9,299 nt of DNA from Anaerolineales bacterium (GTDB lineage Bacteria > Chloroflexota > Anaerolineae > Anaerolineales > Villigracilaceae), in assembly GCA_028689195.1 (NCBI GenBank), contig JAQTWR010000084.1:1-9299 (forward strand), given 5' to 3'. Shown one piece after another: positions 1 through 6,106 of the stretch (position 1 is the stretch's first letter; each line of letters opens with the position of its first letter). Below the pieces are notes generated by a model. That model was not told where the DNA came from. It saw only the letters and a list, made by a program, of their open reading frames with translations, and did no database searches. Both the position numbers and the translations under genes were made by a program.

Positions 1-597
1 CGCCAAACGGGCATGGACTTGAATAAAGCCGTCATCGGGCAAATTGGACTCGGCGCGGCGGGACACGCCATCGGTCAGATGATGATGCGCCTGACGGGCA
101 ATCCCGTCTATGGCGCGGATTTAAGCGCCGACGCGCTCGACCGTTTTGAATCTGCCGGCGGGAAGAAATCGAACCTCAAAGAAATCATGGCAACCTGCGA
201 TATTGTCGTCGCAACCACCGGCGCGCCGAATCTCATCAAACCTGAGATGGTACGCAAAGGGCAGATTATTCTCGCGCTGTCGAATCCTAACGCGGAGATT
301 GATCCCGAAGTGGCGATGGAGCGCGGCGCGGCGTTCGCCGCGGATGGGAAGTCGGTTAACAATGTTTTAGGTTTCCCCGGTATTTTTCGCGGCGCAGTAG
401 ACGCGAACGCCTCGCGCATCACCTATGAGATGCTGCTCGCCGCCGCGCAGGTCATCGCCGAAATGACCCCGCCCGGCGAATTGGTGCCAAGTCCGCTGGA
501 TAAAAAAGTGCATCACGCCGTCGCCCGCGTGGTGGCGCAGACTGCCATCAAACAGGGCGTCGCCCGCGCAGATTACGTCCCGTATGTGGACGAGTAG
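1..597 (+). CDS. Malic enzyme, C-terminal NAD-binding part (5'-truncated)
   Basis: This is the 3' part of a malic enzyme, which converts malate to pyruvate and CO2 with reduction of NAD(P). The reading frame is open to the first base of the window (codons for R-Q-T-G before the first ATG), so the ATG at 13 is internal and the catalytic N-terminal domain lies upstream. Counting from the first codon of the window, a Rossmann dinucleotide-binding motif G-L-G-A-A-G is at residues 16-21. An acidic residue at 40, after the second strand, would fit NAD better than NADP, but that is only a hint. Family motifs follow: TTGAPN (72-77), LSNPNAEI (93-100) and NNVLGFPGIFRGAVD (120-134). The C-terminal helix region is complete and ends at TAG 595-597. 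An intrinsic terminator follows about 30 bp later. No frameshift is seen. Family assignment is confident; cofactor choice is not. Confidence 0.93.
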   Translation, partial: RQTGMDLNKAVIGQIGLGAAGHAIGQMMMRLTGNPVYGADLSADALDRFESAGGKKSNLKEIMATCDIVVATTGAPNLIKPEMVRKGQIILALSNPNAEIDPEVAMERGAAFAADGKSVNNVLGFPGIFRGAVDANASRITYEMLLAAAQVIAEMTPPGELVPSPLDKKVHHAVARVVAQTAIKQGVARADYVPYVDE

Positions 598-611
598 AAA
601 ATAGTGAACAG
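595..611 (+). repeat. Inverted repeat arm beginning at the malic enzyme stop codon
   Basis: The 17 bases starting with the malic enzyme stop codon match, in inverted orientation, the 17 bases starting with the stop codon of the convergent aminotransferase gene (898-914). Fifteen of 17 positions agree. The shared core is GAAAATAGTGAACAG against GAGAATAGCGAACAG. Both copies lie exactly at a stop codon, so the repeat supplies the sequence just after each gene. Confidence 0.65.
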
Positions 612-626
612 AGAATAGAGAGTAGT

Positions 627-659
627 AAAAACCCGCTCAATTATGGAGCGGGTTTTTTT
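627..659 (+). terminator. Rho-independent terminator of the malic enzyme gene
   Basis: A 9-bp perfect stem, AACCCGCTC (630-638) and GAGCGGGTT (646-654), closes a 7-nt loop and runs into seven T residues (653-659). An A-run (627-631) precedes the stem, so weak function on the other strand is possible. It lies about 30 bp after the malic enzyme stop. Confidence 0.9.
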
Positions 660-660
660 A

Positions 661-884
661 TAGACCTCTGCAAATGTCAAAATATGAACCACGAAGTCAC
701 AAAGACTCTACTTTGAGATTTGCCGTGATAAGCCATAACCCGTAGCGCGACATTAATGTCGCGCCACCACAGATAGCCCAAAATTAGAAATCATCACGGC
801 AATTCCTAGAGAGCCAAAAACTTAGCGGCTTCGTGCCTTTGCGACTTTGTGGTTTTATAGCAGATAACGTATGCAAGAAGTCTG
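661..884. mobile_element. Nested inverted-repeat element, possible MITE
   Basis: This stretch has no credible gene but shows repeat arms nested around one centre. The outermost arms are AGACCTCTGCAAATGT (662-677) and the complement of 867-883, imperfect with one gap. Next are 687-704 and 837-854, 18 nt with 16 Watson-Crick pairs, one G-T pair and one mismatch. Then come TTGCCGTGAT (720-729) and ATCACGGCAA (793-802), which are perfect. Near the centre is a perfect 20-bp palindrome (745-764). TTTA occurs on both outer flanks (657-660 and 885-888) and could be a target duplication, although the left copy overlaps the terminator T-run. No transposase is present, so it would be a non-autonomous element or a composite of smaller palindromic repeats. 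The nested symmetry is visible in the sequence; mobility is inferred. Confidence 0.5.
745..764. repeat. Perfect 20-bp palindrome
   Basis: GCGCGACATTAATGTCGCGC reads identically on both strands, with no loop. It could form a hairpin in RNA, act as a symmetric protein site, or be the core of a repeat family. It has no adjoining T-run, so it is not an obvious terminator. Confidence 0.85.
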
Positions 885-897
885 TTTACTTGTAAGC

Positions 898-914
898 CTG
901 TTCGCTATTCTCTA
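898..914 (-). repeat. Inverted repeat arm beginning at the aminotransferase stop codon
   Basis: This is the partner of 595-611. Read on the minus strand it starts with the TAG stop of the aminotransferase gene and continues AGAATAGCGAACAG. It agrees with the malic enzyme copy at 15 of 17 positions. Confidence 0.65.
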
Positions 915-2141
915 ATGACCGTTCTTCAACGCTTCTTTCAACGTAAGACCCAGCCTCGTGATGCCTTCGCGGATCACGTCGGGCGACGAGAACGAGAAGT
1001 TGAGGCGCATCGTATTTTTCCCGCCGCCGTTTGGATGGAAGGCAGTGCCGGGTACGAAGGCTACTTTGCGGTCGAGCGCCACCTTCAACACCTCGGCTGC
1101 GTCAATGTGTTCGGGCAGTACGCCCCACAGGAACATGCCGCCATGCGGTCTGGTCCAGCGCACTTCTTCGGGGAACATTTCGTCCATCATTTCCAACATC
1201 ACATCGCGGCGTTCTTTATATGTAGCGCGGATCACTTTGACATGCTCGTCTAAAAATCCGCCTTTAGCGACTTCGTGCGCCACGTATTGAATGAACGAGG
1301 ACGTGTGCAAATCGGCGGCTTGTTTGGTCATCACCAATTTGCGGACGACCTGCGGCGGCGCGACGACCCACGCAAGGCGCAGCCCGGGCGCGAGCAGTTT
1401 CGAGAACGTGCTTAAATAAATGACGTTGCCCGTATATTCCTCGTTCTTTTCGTTGCGATAGCGGCTGTCTAACGTGGCAACCGAAGGAATATGTTCGCCC
1501 TCATAACGCAGTTGACCGTATGGATCGTCCTCGACAATCGGCACGCCGTACTGGTCAGCCAGCACAATCAAACGCTTGCGGCGTTCGAGGCTCAACGTAG
1601 AACCGGACGGGTTTTGGAAGTTTGGCAGAATATAAATAAATTTTGGACCGATGCGAAGCGCCTCTTCCAATTTATCCACAATCATGCCATGCTCGTCCGA
1701 CGGCACGGAAATATACTGCGCGCCATACGCATTCCACGCTTGTAGCGCGCCCAAATAAGTCGGGGATTCCACGATGATGTAATCGCCGCGATTCAGAAAC
1801 AACCTGCCGATGAAATCCAGCGCCTGCTGCGAACCGGACGTAATCATAATATTATCCGCCGCCACCTGCACGCTGAACCGCGCATTATGCCGCGCAATCA
1901 TCTCGCGCAAGGGCAGGTATCCTTCCGTCGTGCTGTATTGCAGCGCCGACGCCCCCTGATTTTGCAGTACCTCGTTACAAGCGTTCTGAAATTCCTTCAC
2001 GGGAAAAACGTCGGGCGCGGGCAGCCCTCCCGCAAAGGAAATAATATCGGGCTGTTCGGTCAATTTCAACAACTCGCGGATGATCGAACTCCCCATTTTT
2101 TGCGTGCGATGGGCGTAACGATATTCCCAGGGTGTCTGCAT
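912..2141 (-). CDS. PLP-dependent class I/II aminotransferase, LysN/2-aminoadipate type
   Basis: This encodes a 409-residue fold-type I PLP enzyme, a cytosolic aminotransferase, full length for the LysN/AadAT/aromatic aminotransferase group and lacking the GntR domain of MocR regulators. Visible motifs are the substrate-loop region AGGLPAP (37-43), TSGSQQALD (101-109), NFQNPSG (174-180, N177 expected to contact PLP), VEDDPYG (203-209, D205 and Y208), STFSK (244-248, K248 the Schiff-base lysine) and NTMRLNFS (376-383, R379 the likely substrate-carboxylate arginine). All catalytic residues are intact. Likely substrates are 2-aminoadipate, branched-chain or aromatic amino acids with 2-oxoglutarate; the sequence alone does not decide. 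The ATG at 2141 is supported by a strong Shine-Dalgarno sequence (AAGGAG) about six bases upstream. A strong terminator hairpin lies just upstream, which suggests control by attenuation or readthrough. The gene converges with the malic enzyme gene. Confidence 0.93.
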   Translation of the reverse strand: MQTPWEYRYAHRTQKMGSSIIRELLKLTEQPDIISFAGGLPAPDVFPVKEFQNACNEVLQNQGASALQYSTTEGYLPLREMIARHNARFSVQVAADNIMITSGSQQALDFIGRLFLNRGDYIIVESPTYLGALQAWNAYGAQYISVPSDEHGMIVDKLEEALRIGPKFIYILPNFQNPSGSTLSLERRKRLIVLADQYGVPIVEDDPYGQLRYEGEHIPSVATLDSRYRNEKNEEYTGNVIYLSTFSKLLAPGLRLAWVVAPPQVVRKLVMTKQAADLHTSSFIQYVAHEVAKGGFLDEHVKVIRATYKERRDVMLEMMDEMFPEEVRWTRPHGGMFLWGVLPEHIDAAEVLKVALDRKVAFVPGTAFHPNGGGKNTMRLNFSFSSPDVIREGITRLGLTLKEALKNGH

Positions 2142-2146
2142 TCTTT

Positions 2147-2153
2147 CTCCTTA
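2147..2153 (-). promoter_or_regulatory. Ribosome binding site of the aminotransferase, overlapping an upstream stop codon
   Basis: The minus strand reads TAAGGAG, then AAAGA and ATG. The TAA of a 33-codon upstream ORF is the first part of this Shine-Dalgarno sequence, so ribosomes ending on that ORF would be placed at the aminotransferase start. Confidence 0.7.
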
Positions 2154-2252
2154 GTGATGAAATAAAAAAACCTGACAGGTACATGGGTACCCATCAGGCT
2201 CGCTGCTGATTGCAAAAACGCTTAAAAATCCATACTTCAGAATTCGCTTCAT
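2151..2252 (-). CDS. Possible 33-residue leader ORF before the aminotransferase
   Basis: An ATG-started 33-codon ORF begins MKRILKYGFLSVF and ends with TAA inside the aminotransferase ribosome binding site. Its ATG falls 8 nt after the last base of an extended -10-like motif (TGGTAAGAT, 2269 to 2261), so the transcript would start almost at the ATG. AAGG in that gap is an alternative weak ribosome site. The ORF runs through the terminator hairpin at 2164-2198, so translating it could hinder hairpin formation. The peptide has a basic, hydrophobic N-terminus somewhat like a short signal sequence and no run of one regulatory amino acid. It may be chance: an ORF this short is not statistically remarkable. 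The evidence is position only, and function is inferred. Confidence 0.25.
   Translation of the reverse strand: MKRILKYGFLSVFAISSEPDGYPCTCQVFLFHH
2164..2198 (-). terminator. Strong intrinsic terminator or attenuator in front of the aminotransferase
   Basis: Read on the minus strand, CCTGATGGGTAC pairs with GTACCTGTCAGG around a 4-nt loop, giving a 12-bp stem with two adjacent G-T pairs, followed by seven T residues (2170 to 2164). It could end the transcript of the upstream Nudix gene, whose stop is about 110 nt away. However, only about 22 nt separate the T-run from the aminotransferase ATG, too few for a separate promoter. A 5-bp alternative helix, ATCAG (2210 to 2206) with CTGAT (2197 to 2193), would use the 5' arm and exclude the terminator, as an antiterminator would. 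Confidence 0.85.
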
Positions 2253-2260
2253 GCGCCCTT

Positions 2261-2269
2261 ATCTTACCA
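2261..2269 (-). promoter_or_regulatory. Extended -10-like promoter for the aminotransferase leader
   Basis: The minus strand reads TGGTAAGAT, which fits an extended -10 (TG, one base, then a TATAAT-like hexamer). A second TATAAA is seen just upstream. No good -35 was found. Transcription would start near 2254, leaving about 55 nt before the terminator stem. It resembles the two -10-like motifs in the 6061-6100 region. Confidence 0.4.
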
Positions 2270-2310
2270 TTTTTATACGAGACCGTCACAGTCTTTTCCT
2301 CACCCCCATT

Positions 2311-2730
2311 TTATGACAAATTTCCTTCGATGATCTTCTGGACGGAAGTCCGCGTGTACTCGTCCAGCGGAAGAAGAAGAGCCGCGTCCAACCCGACCCA
2401 GAGATGTTCCTCCGCCTCGTCATTTAATTTAACGTCAAGCGAATCTGTCCTGCACAGGTAGTCGAAAAAGATGAAATGACGCTTCTTCCAAAACGCGGGG
2501 TCGTAAACAAACTCTTGAAAGTTGACGAATTTCAAGCCGTAAATATCCAGCCCCGTTTCTTCCTTCGCCTCGCGGATGGCGGCTTCTTCCAAGCGCTCGC
2601 CCAATTCCACATGCCCGCCGGGGACGACCAGTTTGTTTGGAAATTTATGGCTCTTCAGCAGCAGCATCTCGCCTGCCGCGTTGAAAATAAAAACGCCCAC
2701 AGTCGGTTCGGGAAAAATTTGATCTGGCAT
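2311..2730 (-). CDS. Nudix hydrolase
   Basis: This is a small Nudix-family pyrophosphohydrolase that would cleave a nucleoside diphosphate linked to another moiety, such as an oxidised or capped nucleotide; the substrate cannot be told. The Nudix box GX5EX7REUXEEXGU is complete: G39, E45, REAKEETGL at 53-61 in the 139-residue product counted from the ATG at 2730. An ATG at 2754 would add eight residues, but that ATG lies inside a palindromic repeat and has no ribosome site, whereas the ATG at 2730 is preceded by AAAGGAT at good spacing, so the shorter start was chosen. Length is normal for a single-domain Nudix enzyme. It lies downstream of the EamA permease gene on the same strand, separated by a 94-bp repeat. 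Readthrough from that operon is possible. Confidence 0.9.
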   Translation of the reverse strand: MPDQIFPEPTVGVFIFNAAGEMLLLKSHKFPNKLVVPGGHVELGERLEEAAIREAKEETGLDIYGLKFVNFQEFVYDPAFWKKRHFIFFDYLCRTDSLDVKLNDEAEEHLWVGLDAALLLPLDEYTRTSVQKIIEGNLS

Positions 2731-2749
2731 GGTTTTATCCTTTCTTATT

Positions 2750-2843
2750 GTCATTGCGAGGAGGACGTTCTTCCCGATGAAGCAATCTCATAATTGAGTT
2801 GTGGATTGCTTCGGGCATAGAACAAGAGCGCCCTCGCAATGAC
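2750..2843. repeat. 94-bp nested palindromic repeat between EamA and Nudix genes
   Basis: The outer arms GTCATTGCGAGG (2750-2761) and CCTCGCAATGAC (2832-2843) are perfect 12-nt complements. Inner arms GAAGCAATC (2779-2787) and GATTGCTTC (2804-2812) are also perfect. Sequences of the CATTGCGAGG...GAAGCAATC kind are a known style of dispersed bacterial intergenic repeat. It fills nearly all of the gap between the EamA stop and the Nudix start; without it the spacing would be about 24 bp. It carries no T-run. Its left end supplies the unlikely upstream ATG of the Nudix frame. Confidence 0.85.
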
Positions 2844-2848
2844 GTTAT

Positions 2849-3703
2849 CTACCCAAATAGCGCAATCACCATCACGCCCGCGAAAACGATTGCCGCGCCC
2901 ATCATCCGCAAGCCGCCCATCCGCTCGTTGAGAAACCGCCAGCCGAGAAACGCGCCGATGACCGCGCTCACTTCGCGGATGGCGCCGGAATAACTCAACG
3001 GCGCAAAGGTATAAGCGAACAGGGCGAGCATATACGCCACGAGTCCCAGCGCGCCGCCGAGCAGGAGGTATCCGCGCTTCTTGTTCCATACTTCCGCGAA
3101 ATGTTTCCATCCATATTTGCGCGTGATGTAGGGCGTGGTTATCGTGGGAATCATTACGAACATGGATAATCCGTACTGCAGCGCGCCGCCGTGTTTGACG
3201 GCGAAACCGTCTACGAAGGTGTAAACCGAGATGATAAACGCGACGGATAGCGCGATGAGGATTCCTTTGAGATGCGGCTTCTCTTCGTGGTTGTTGAGCA
3301 GCGTCGTCGCGCCGATGGAAACAATCCCAAGCGTAATCATCGCCAACCCCGCATATCCGCCTGCGGTTAGCCGCTCGCGTAGAAATATCGCAGACCACAA
3401 CACCAGCAGCGCGGGAGCCGCCCCGCGCGCAATGGGATAGACGAGCGAGAAATCATGGTCGCTGTACGCGATGCACAACAAAATGAAATAGACCGCTTCC
3501 AGCGCCATGCTGATCACCGCGAAGCCCAGCATCTCTTTGGACGGAAGACCGACAAAGAGGAGAAATCCCAAAGCGAAGAGTCCGCTTAAGATAACCTGCC
3601 ATCCCATCGCGAGATATTTTTCATCCGCGCTTTTGAGCAGGAAGTTCCACAGCGCGTGCATGGACGCGGAAATAAACAGAAGGACGAGGGCGAGAATAGG
3701 CAT
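2849..3703 (-). CDS. EamA/DMT-superfamily permease
   Basis: This is a 284-residue integral membrane protein of the drug/metabolite transporter superfamily, the usual length for a protein with two EamA repeats. About ten hydrophobic segments are visible (near 2-22, 33-52, 57-78, 92-109, 117-135, 147-165, 175-191, 211-231, 240-258 and 266-283). The two halves share a matching motif at the end of the fourth helix: YPIARG...FLRERL (89-112) and SYSGAIRE...FLNERM (238-262), the typical internal duplication. Substrates vary widely in this family, covering amino acids, metabolites and nucleotide sugars, so none is assigned. Its ATG directly follows the TAA stop of the upstream MFS/spermidine synthase gene (TAAATG) and it has no visible ribosome site, so its translation is probably coupled to that gene. 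It may move a product or precursor of that enzyme, but this is inference from position. Confidence 0.92.
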   Translation of the reverse strand: MPILALVLLFISASMHALWNFLLKSADEKYLAMGWQVILSGLFALGFLLFVGLPSKEMLGFAVISMALEAVYFILLCIAYSDHDFSLVYPIARGAAPALLVLWSAIFLRERLTAGGYAGLAMITLGIVSIGATTLLNNHEEKPHLKGILIALSVAFIISVYTFVDGFAVKHGGALQYGLSMFVMIPTITTPYITRKYGWKHFAEVWNKKRGYLLLGGALGLVAYMLALFAYTFAPLSYSGAIREVSAVIGAFLGWRFLNERMGGLRMMGAAIVFAGVMVIALFG

Positions 3704-6022
3704 TTATTGTTTGTTGTAACAATACTTAAGTTGAGACGCGCTCAGGCTTTTCATAAAACGCGGCGGGCAGACGTAATAATATTCCAGCCAGGGGGTCAGG
3801 TCGGTGAGCGCGGGAATTTCTTTTTCGGCGTAGAGGACTTTCTTTTGATCCGTCCGCAACCGCCCCATGATCTCTTCAGGGTTCATCGCTTCGGCGGCTA
3901 AAGGAGAAAGATACGCGGACTGGGTTGCAAGATAATTTTCGTAAACCCGCGTCATGTACGCCATATCGTATGCGATGGGCTGCCCGCCGTTGACCAGATA
4001 ATCGCCGAAGAAATCGCTGTATGGGAAAACCGTCGCGGCGGTTTTGGGGATGAAGCGTTGTTCGTTCACCCACGCGCAAAACACTCCGCTTTCAGAAAGA
4101 TGATTTTGATACAGCCGCATGGCTTCCTGTGAATACAGGTTGTTATGACCTGCGGTGAAACTCCACAGCGGGTCTATAAAAATCATGTCGAACTTTTCGT
4201 TGGGATTGGCGTACAGATACCGCCGCCCGTCGTCAATGATATAGCGGACGGCGGGATGATTCAGCGCGGCGCGCGCGACGGGGACGTTTTTATCGAGCAG
4301 CGCGCCGAGTTCTTCCATCAACTCTACGATGACGACTTCTTGTACGTCGGGCAATTCCGCGATGAAGTTCGCGGTGTTCGCGCCGCCCAGCCCGATGATG
4401 AGGATTCTCTTGGGATGCGCGGCTGTGGCGCAGGTCAAGGCGGAGCGTTCGTAATTTCCCGTCGAAGGGAAGAAACTATTCTTCAATCCGCCGATCCATA
4501 AATCGGCGGGATCGGTCTTCTCGCCGCGAAACGTGACCGCCAGAATCCCGTCGCCCGATTCGCGCGCGACCACGCTTTGCCGCCCCGAAGCGATTTGATA
4601 CAAACGCGCGTAGAACTGTCCCTTGCCAGGCAAGGTTGCGACGAGAATACACAGAACGAGCGGCAGCGCGAACATGGATTTTTTCAACCGCGGTTTTTGC
4701 GTGACGATATACAGCGCGAGGAAAGACAACGTCAGCGCCGAAAGAATCTTCAACGTCCATTCGCTGCCTAAATTGGGGAGCAAAACAAAACTGACGGCGA
4801 GCGTCCCCAGCGTGGAGCCGAAGATATTGGAGAGGTGAATATCGCCCACGCGCCGACCCGAAAGCGCCGCCTGATCTATTGCGATGCGATCCAGAACGGG
4901 CAAGCCGCCGCCCATGATTAAACCCGCCGGAAAAACAATGACAAGAATTGGCAGAAAATATTCCGCCATGCCGAGCAAGAATGTCCTTCTTGAAAATATA
5001 ACCTGCTCGCCCGCGCGCAAATAAGCCGCGACGGGTTGCTGGAACGTATTGAAATTTTCGGCAAGCCATGATTGAATTTGCGGAAGATTGATCGCGCGCC
5101 AAATCAACAAAAACGATAAAGCCGCAATCACGCCGACGGCGATTTGCAAATTCCAAAACAGGCGCGGCGGGTCCTGGCTCTCGTCGGCTTTTTTGCCCCA
5201 GTACCATCCGCCCAACGCCAGCGCAATAAGAAAGACAAAAAGAATACTCGGAAAACTATACGCGCTGTGTTTGTTGAAAACGCCGAGCAGCCGAAACCAC
5301 AGCATTTCAAATCCCATGTCAATGAAGCCGACGAGAAACGCGGAGAGCAGAACCGCTTTGTAATTCCAGACGACGCGCGGCGCGGAAGTTAACTTGGCGG
5401 GAGAATCCGCTTCGCGCGCGTGTCCGCGATTGAAGCGCAGCAGAGTCGCGCCCAATCCTACGAGGAAATTAATCGCGGCGGCGCTCCATAATGTGACGCC
5501 GAATCCAAACCAGCCCATGAGGACGTATCCCGAAGCCAACGCGCCGAACGCCGCGCCGAGCGTGTTAATGCCGTACAGCAAACCGATGACCTGCCCCGAC
5601 GTTTCGACGCGGGTGACGAAGGCTTGCGTCAAGAGCGGCAGGGTCATGCCCATCAAAACGGTGGGGACGAGCAGCAAAATAAAACTGAGCAGAAATACCA
5701 GCGCGTAAGAACTGCCCGCCGTGTTTTGCCCGATCCAGTTAATCAGGTACGGGCTGAACACGCCAAACGCGCCCACGCCCGCTTCGACGACTCCGTAAAT
5801 CAAAATGGCGTTGCGCGTTTTTGCGGCGATGCGCCCGCCGAACAGCGAGCCAAGCCCCAGCCCCGCCATGTACGCCGAGACGATCAGCGTGGTGGCGGAG
5901 AGCGTGACCCCAAAATAAATTTCGAGCAGGCGCACCCATACGGTTTGGTAAATTAGTCCCGCCGCGCCTGAAAGGAAAAATAGGATGGATACGAGAACGA
6001 TGGAAGTTTTTTTGTTTTGCAC
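3704..6022 (-). CDS. Fused MFS-type membrane protein/spermidine synthase-like protein
   Basis: This is a membrane protein joined to a C-terminal spermidine synthase (aminopropyltransferase) domain. Counted from the GTG at 6022 it has 772 residues. The N-terminal part to about residue 475 has roughly 12-13 hydrophobic segments, starting with SIVLVSILFFLSGAAGLIYQ, typical of fused MFS/spermidine synthases. The C-terminal domain (about 485-670) has a nucleotide-binding loop IIGLGGAN (G544-G547), acidic E567 after the next strand, DDG at 597-599 and FIDP with D617, where spermidine synthases keep their catalytic aspartate. A real polyamine activity is not proven, since such fusions are poorly characterised and could use other acceptors. 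The frame is open as far as 6205, but that extension overlaps the divergent helicase gene and contains polar, unfamilylike sequence. The GTG at 6022 sits just before the first membrane helix with a weak AGG upstream. The downstream EamA gene is coupled. Confidence 0.88.
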   Translation of the reverse strand: MQNKKTSIVLVSILFFLSGAAGLIYQTVWVRLLEIYFGVTLSATTLIVSAYMAGLGLGSLFGGRIAAKTRNAILIYGVVEAGVGAFGVFSPYLINWIGQNTAGSSYALVFLLSFILLLVPTVLMGMTLPLLTQAFVTRVETSGQVIGLLYGINTLGAAFGALASGYVLMGWFGFGVTLWSAAAINFLVGLGATLLRFNRGHAREADSPAKLTSAPRVVWNYKAVLLSAFLVGFIDMGFEMLWFRLLGVFNKHSAYSFPSILFVFLIALALGGWYWGKKADESQDPPRLFWNLQIAVGVIAALSFLLIWRAINLPQIQSWLAENFNTFQQPVAAYLRAGEQVIFSRRTFLLGMAEYFLPILVIVFPAGLIMGGGLPVLDRIAIDQAALSGRRVGDIHLSNIFGSTLGTLAVSFVLLPNLGSEWTLKILSALTLSFLALYIVTQKPRLKKSMFALPLVLCILVATLPGKGQFYARLYQIASGRQSVVARESGDGILAVTFRGEKTDPADLWIGGLKNSFFPSTGNYERSALTCATAAHPKRILIIGLGGANTANFIAELPDVQEVVIVELMEELGALLDKNVPVARAALNHPAVRYIIDDGRRYLYANPNEKFDMIFIDPLWSFTAGHNNLYSQEAMRLYQNHLSESGVFCAWVNEQRFIPKTAATVFPYSDFFGDYLVNGGQPIAYDMAYMTRVYENYLATQSAYLSPLAAEAMNPEEIMGRLRTDQKKVLYAEKEIPALTDLTPWLEYYYVCPPRFMKSLSASQLKYCYNKQ

Positions 6023-6060
6023 AGAAATTCTGCCTGATGGGAAAGGTAATGAGCGCCCCA

Positions 6061-6071
6061 ACTTTAGCACA
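6061..6071 (-). promoter_or_regulatory. Extended -10-like motif for the MFS/spermidine synthase operon
   Basis: The minus strand reads TGTGCTAAAGT, a TG-N-TAAAGT extended -10. Transcription would start near 6054, leaving a leader of about 30 nt before the GTG at 6022. No convincing -35 was seen. It faces away from a similar motif at 6089-6100. Confidence 0.45.
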
Positions 6072-6088
6072 AAATATTTGATTTGAGA

Positions 6089-6100
6089 TGTGGTAAAAAT
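6089..6100 (+). promoter_or_regulatory. Extended -10-like motif for the helicase gene
   Basis: TGTGGTAAAAAT fits TG-N-TAAAAA. With the usual 6-7 nt to the start site, transcription would begin at about 6106-6107, at the GTG codon chosen as helicase start, suggesting a leaderless mRNA. No good -35 and no Shine-Dalgarno sequence are visible. Confidence 0.45.
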
Positions 6101-6106
6101 ACGCGC

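Noticed and set aside
661..884. CRISPR array
   Set aside because: The repeats are inverted and nested, differ in sequence, and are not evenly spaced direct repeats; no cas gene is nearby.
912..2141. MocR-type regulator instead of an enzyme
   Set aside because: The protein starts directly with the aminotransferase fold and has no N-terminal winged-helix domain.
2164..2260. T-box or lysine riboswitch before the aminotransferase
   Set aside because: The leader is too short and no T-box consensus or known riboswitch core could be seen.
2731..2754. Upstream ATG for the Nudix gene at 2754
   Set aside because: The ATG lies in the arm of a palindromic repeat and lacks a ribosome site, while the ATG at 2730 has one.
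2751..3398. 215-residue open frame on the minus strand
   Set aside because: It overlaps the EamA gene in another frame, is rich in arginine and low-complexity sequence, and has no family motif or ribosome site; the EamA frame is clearly the coding one.
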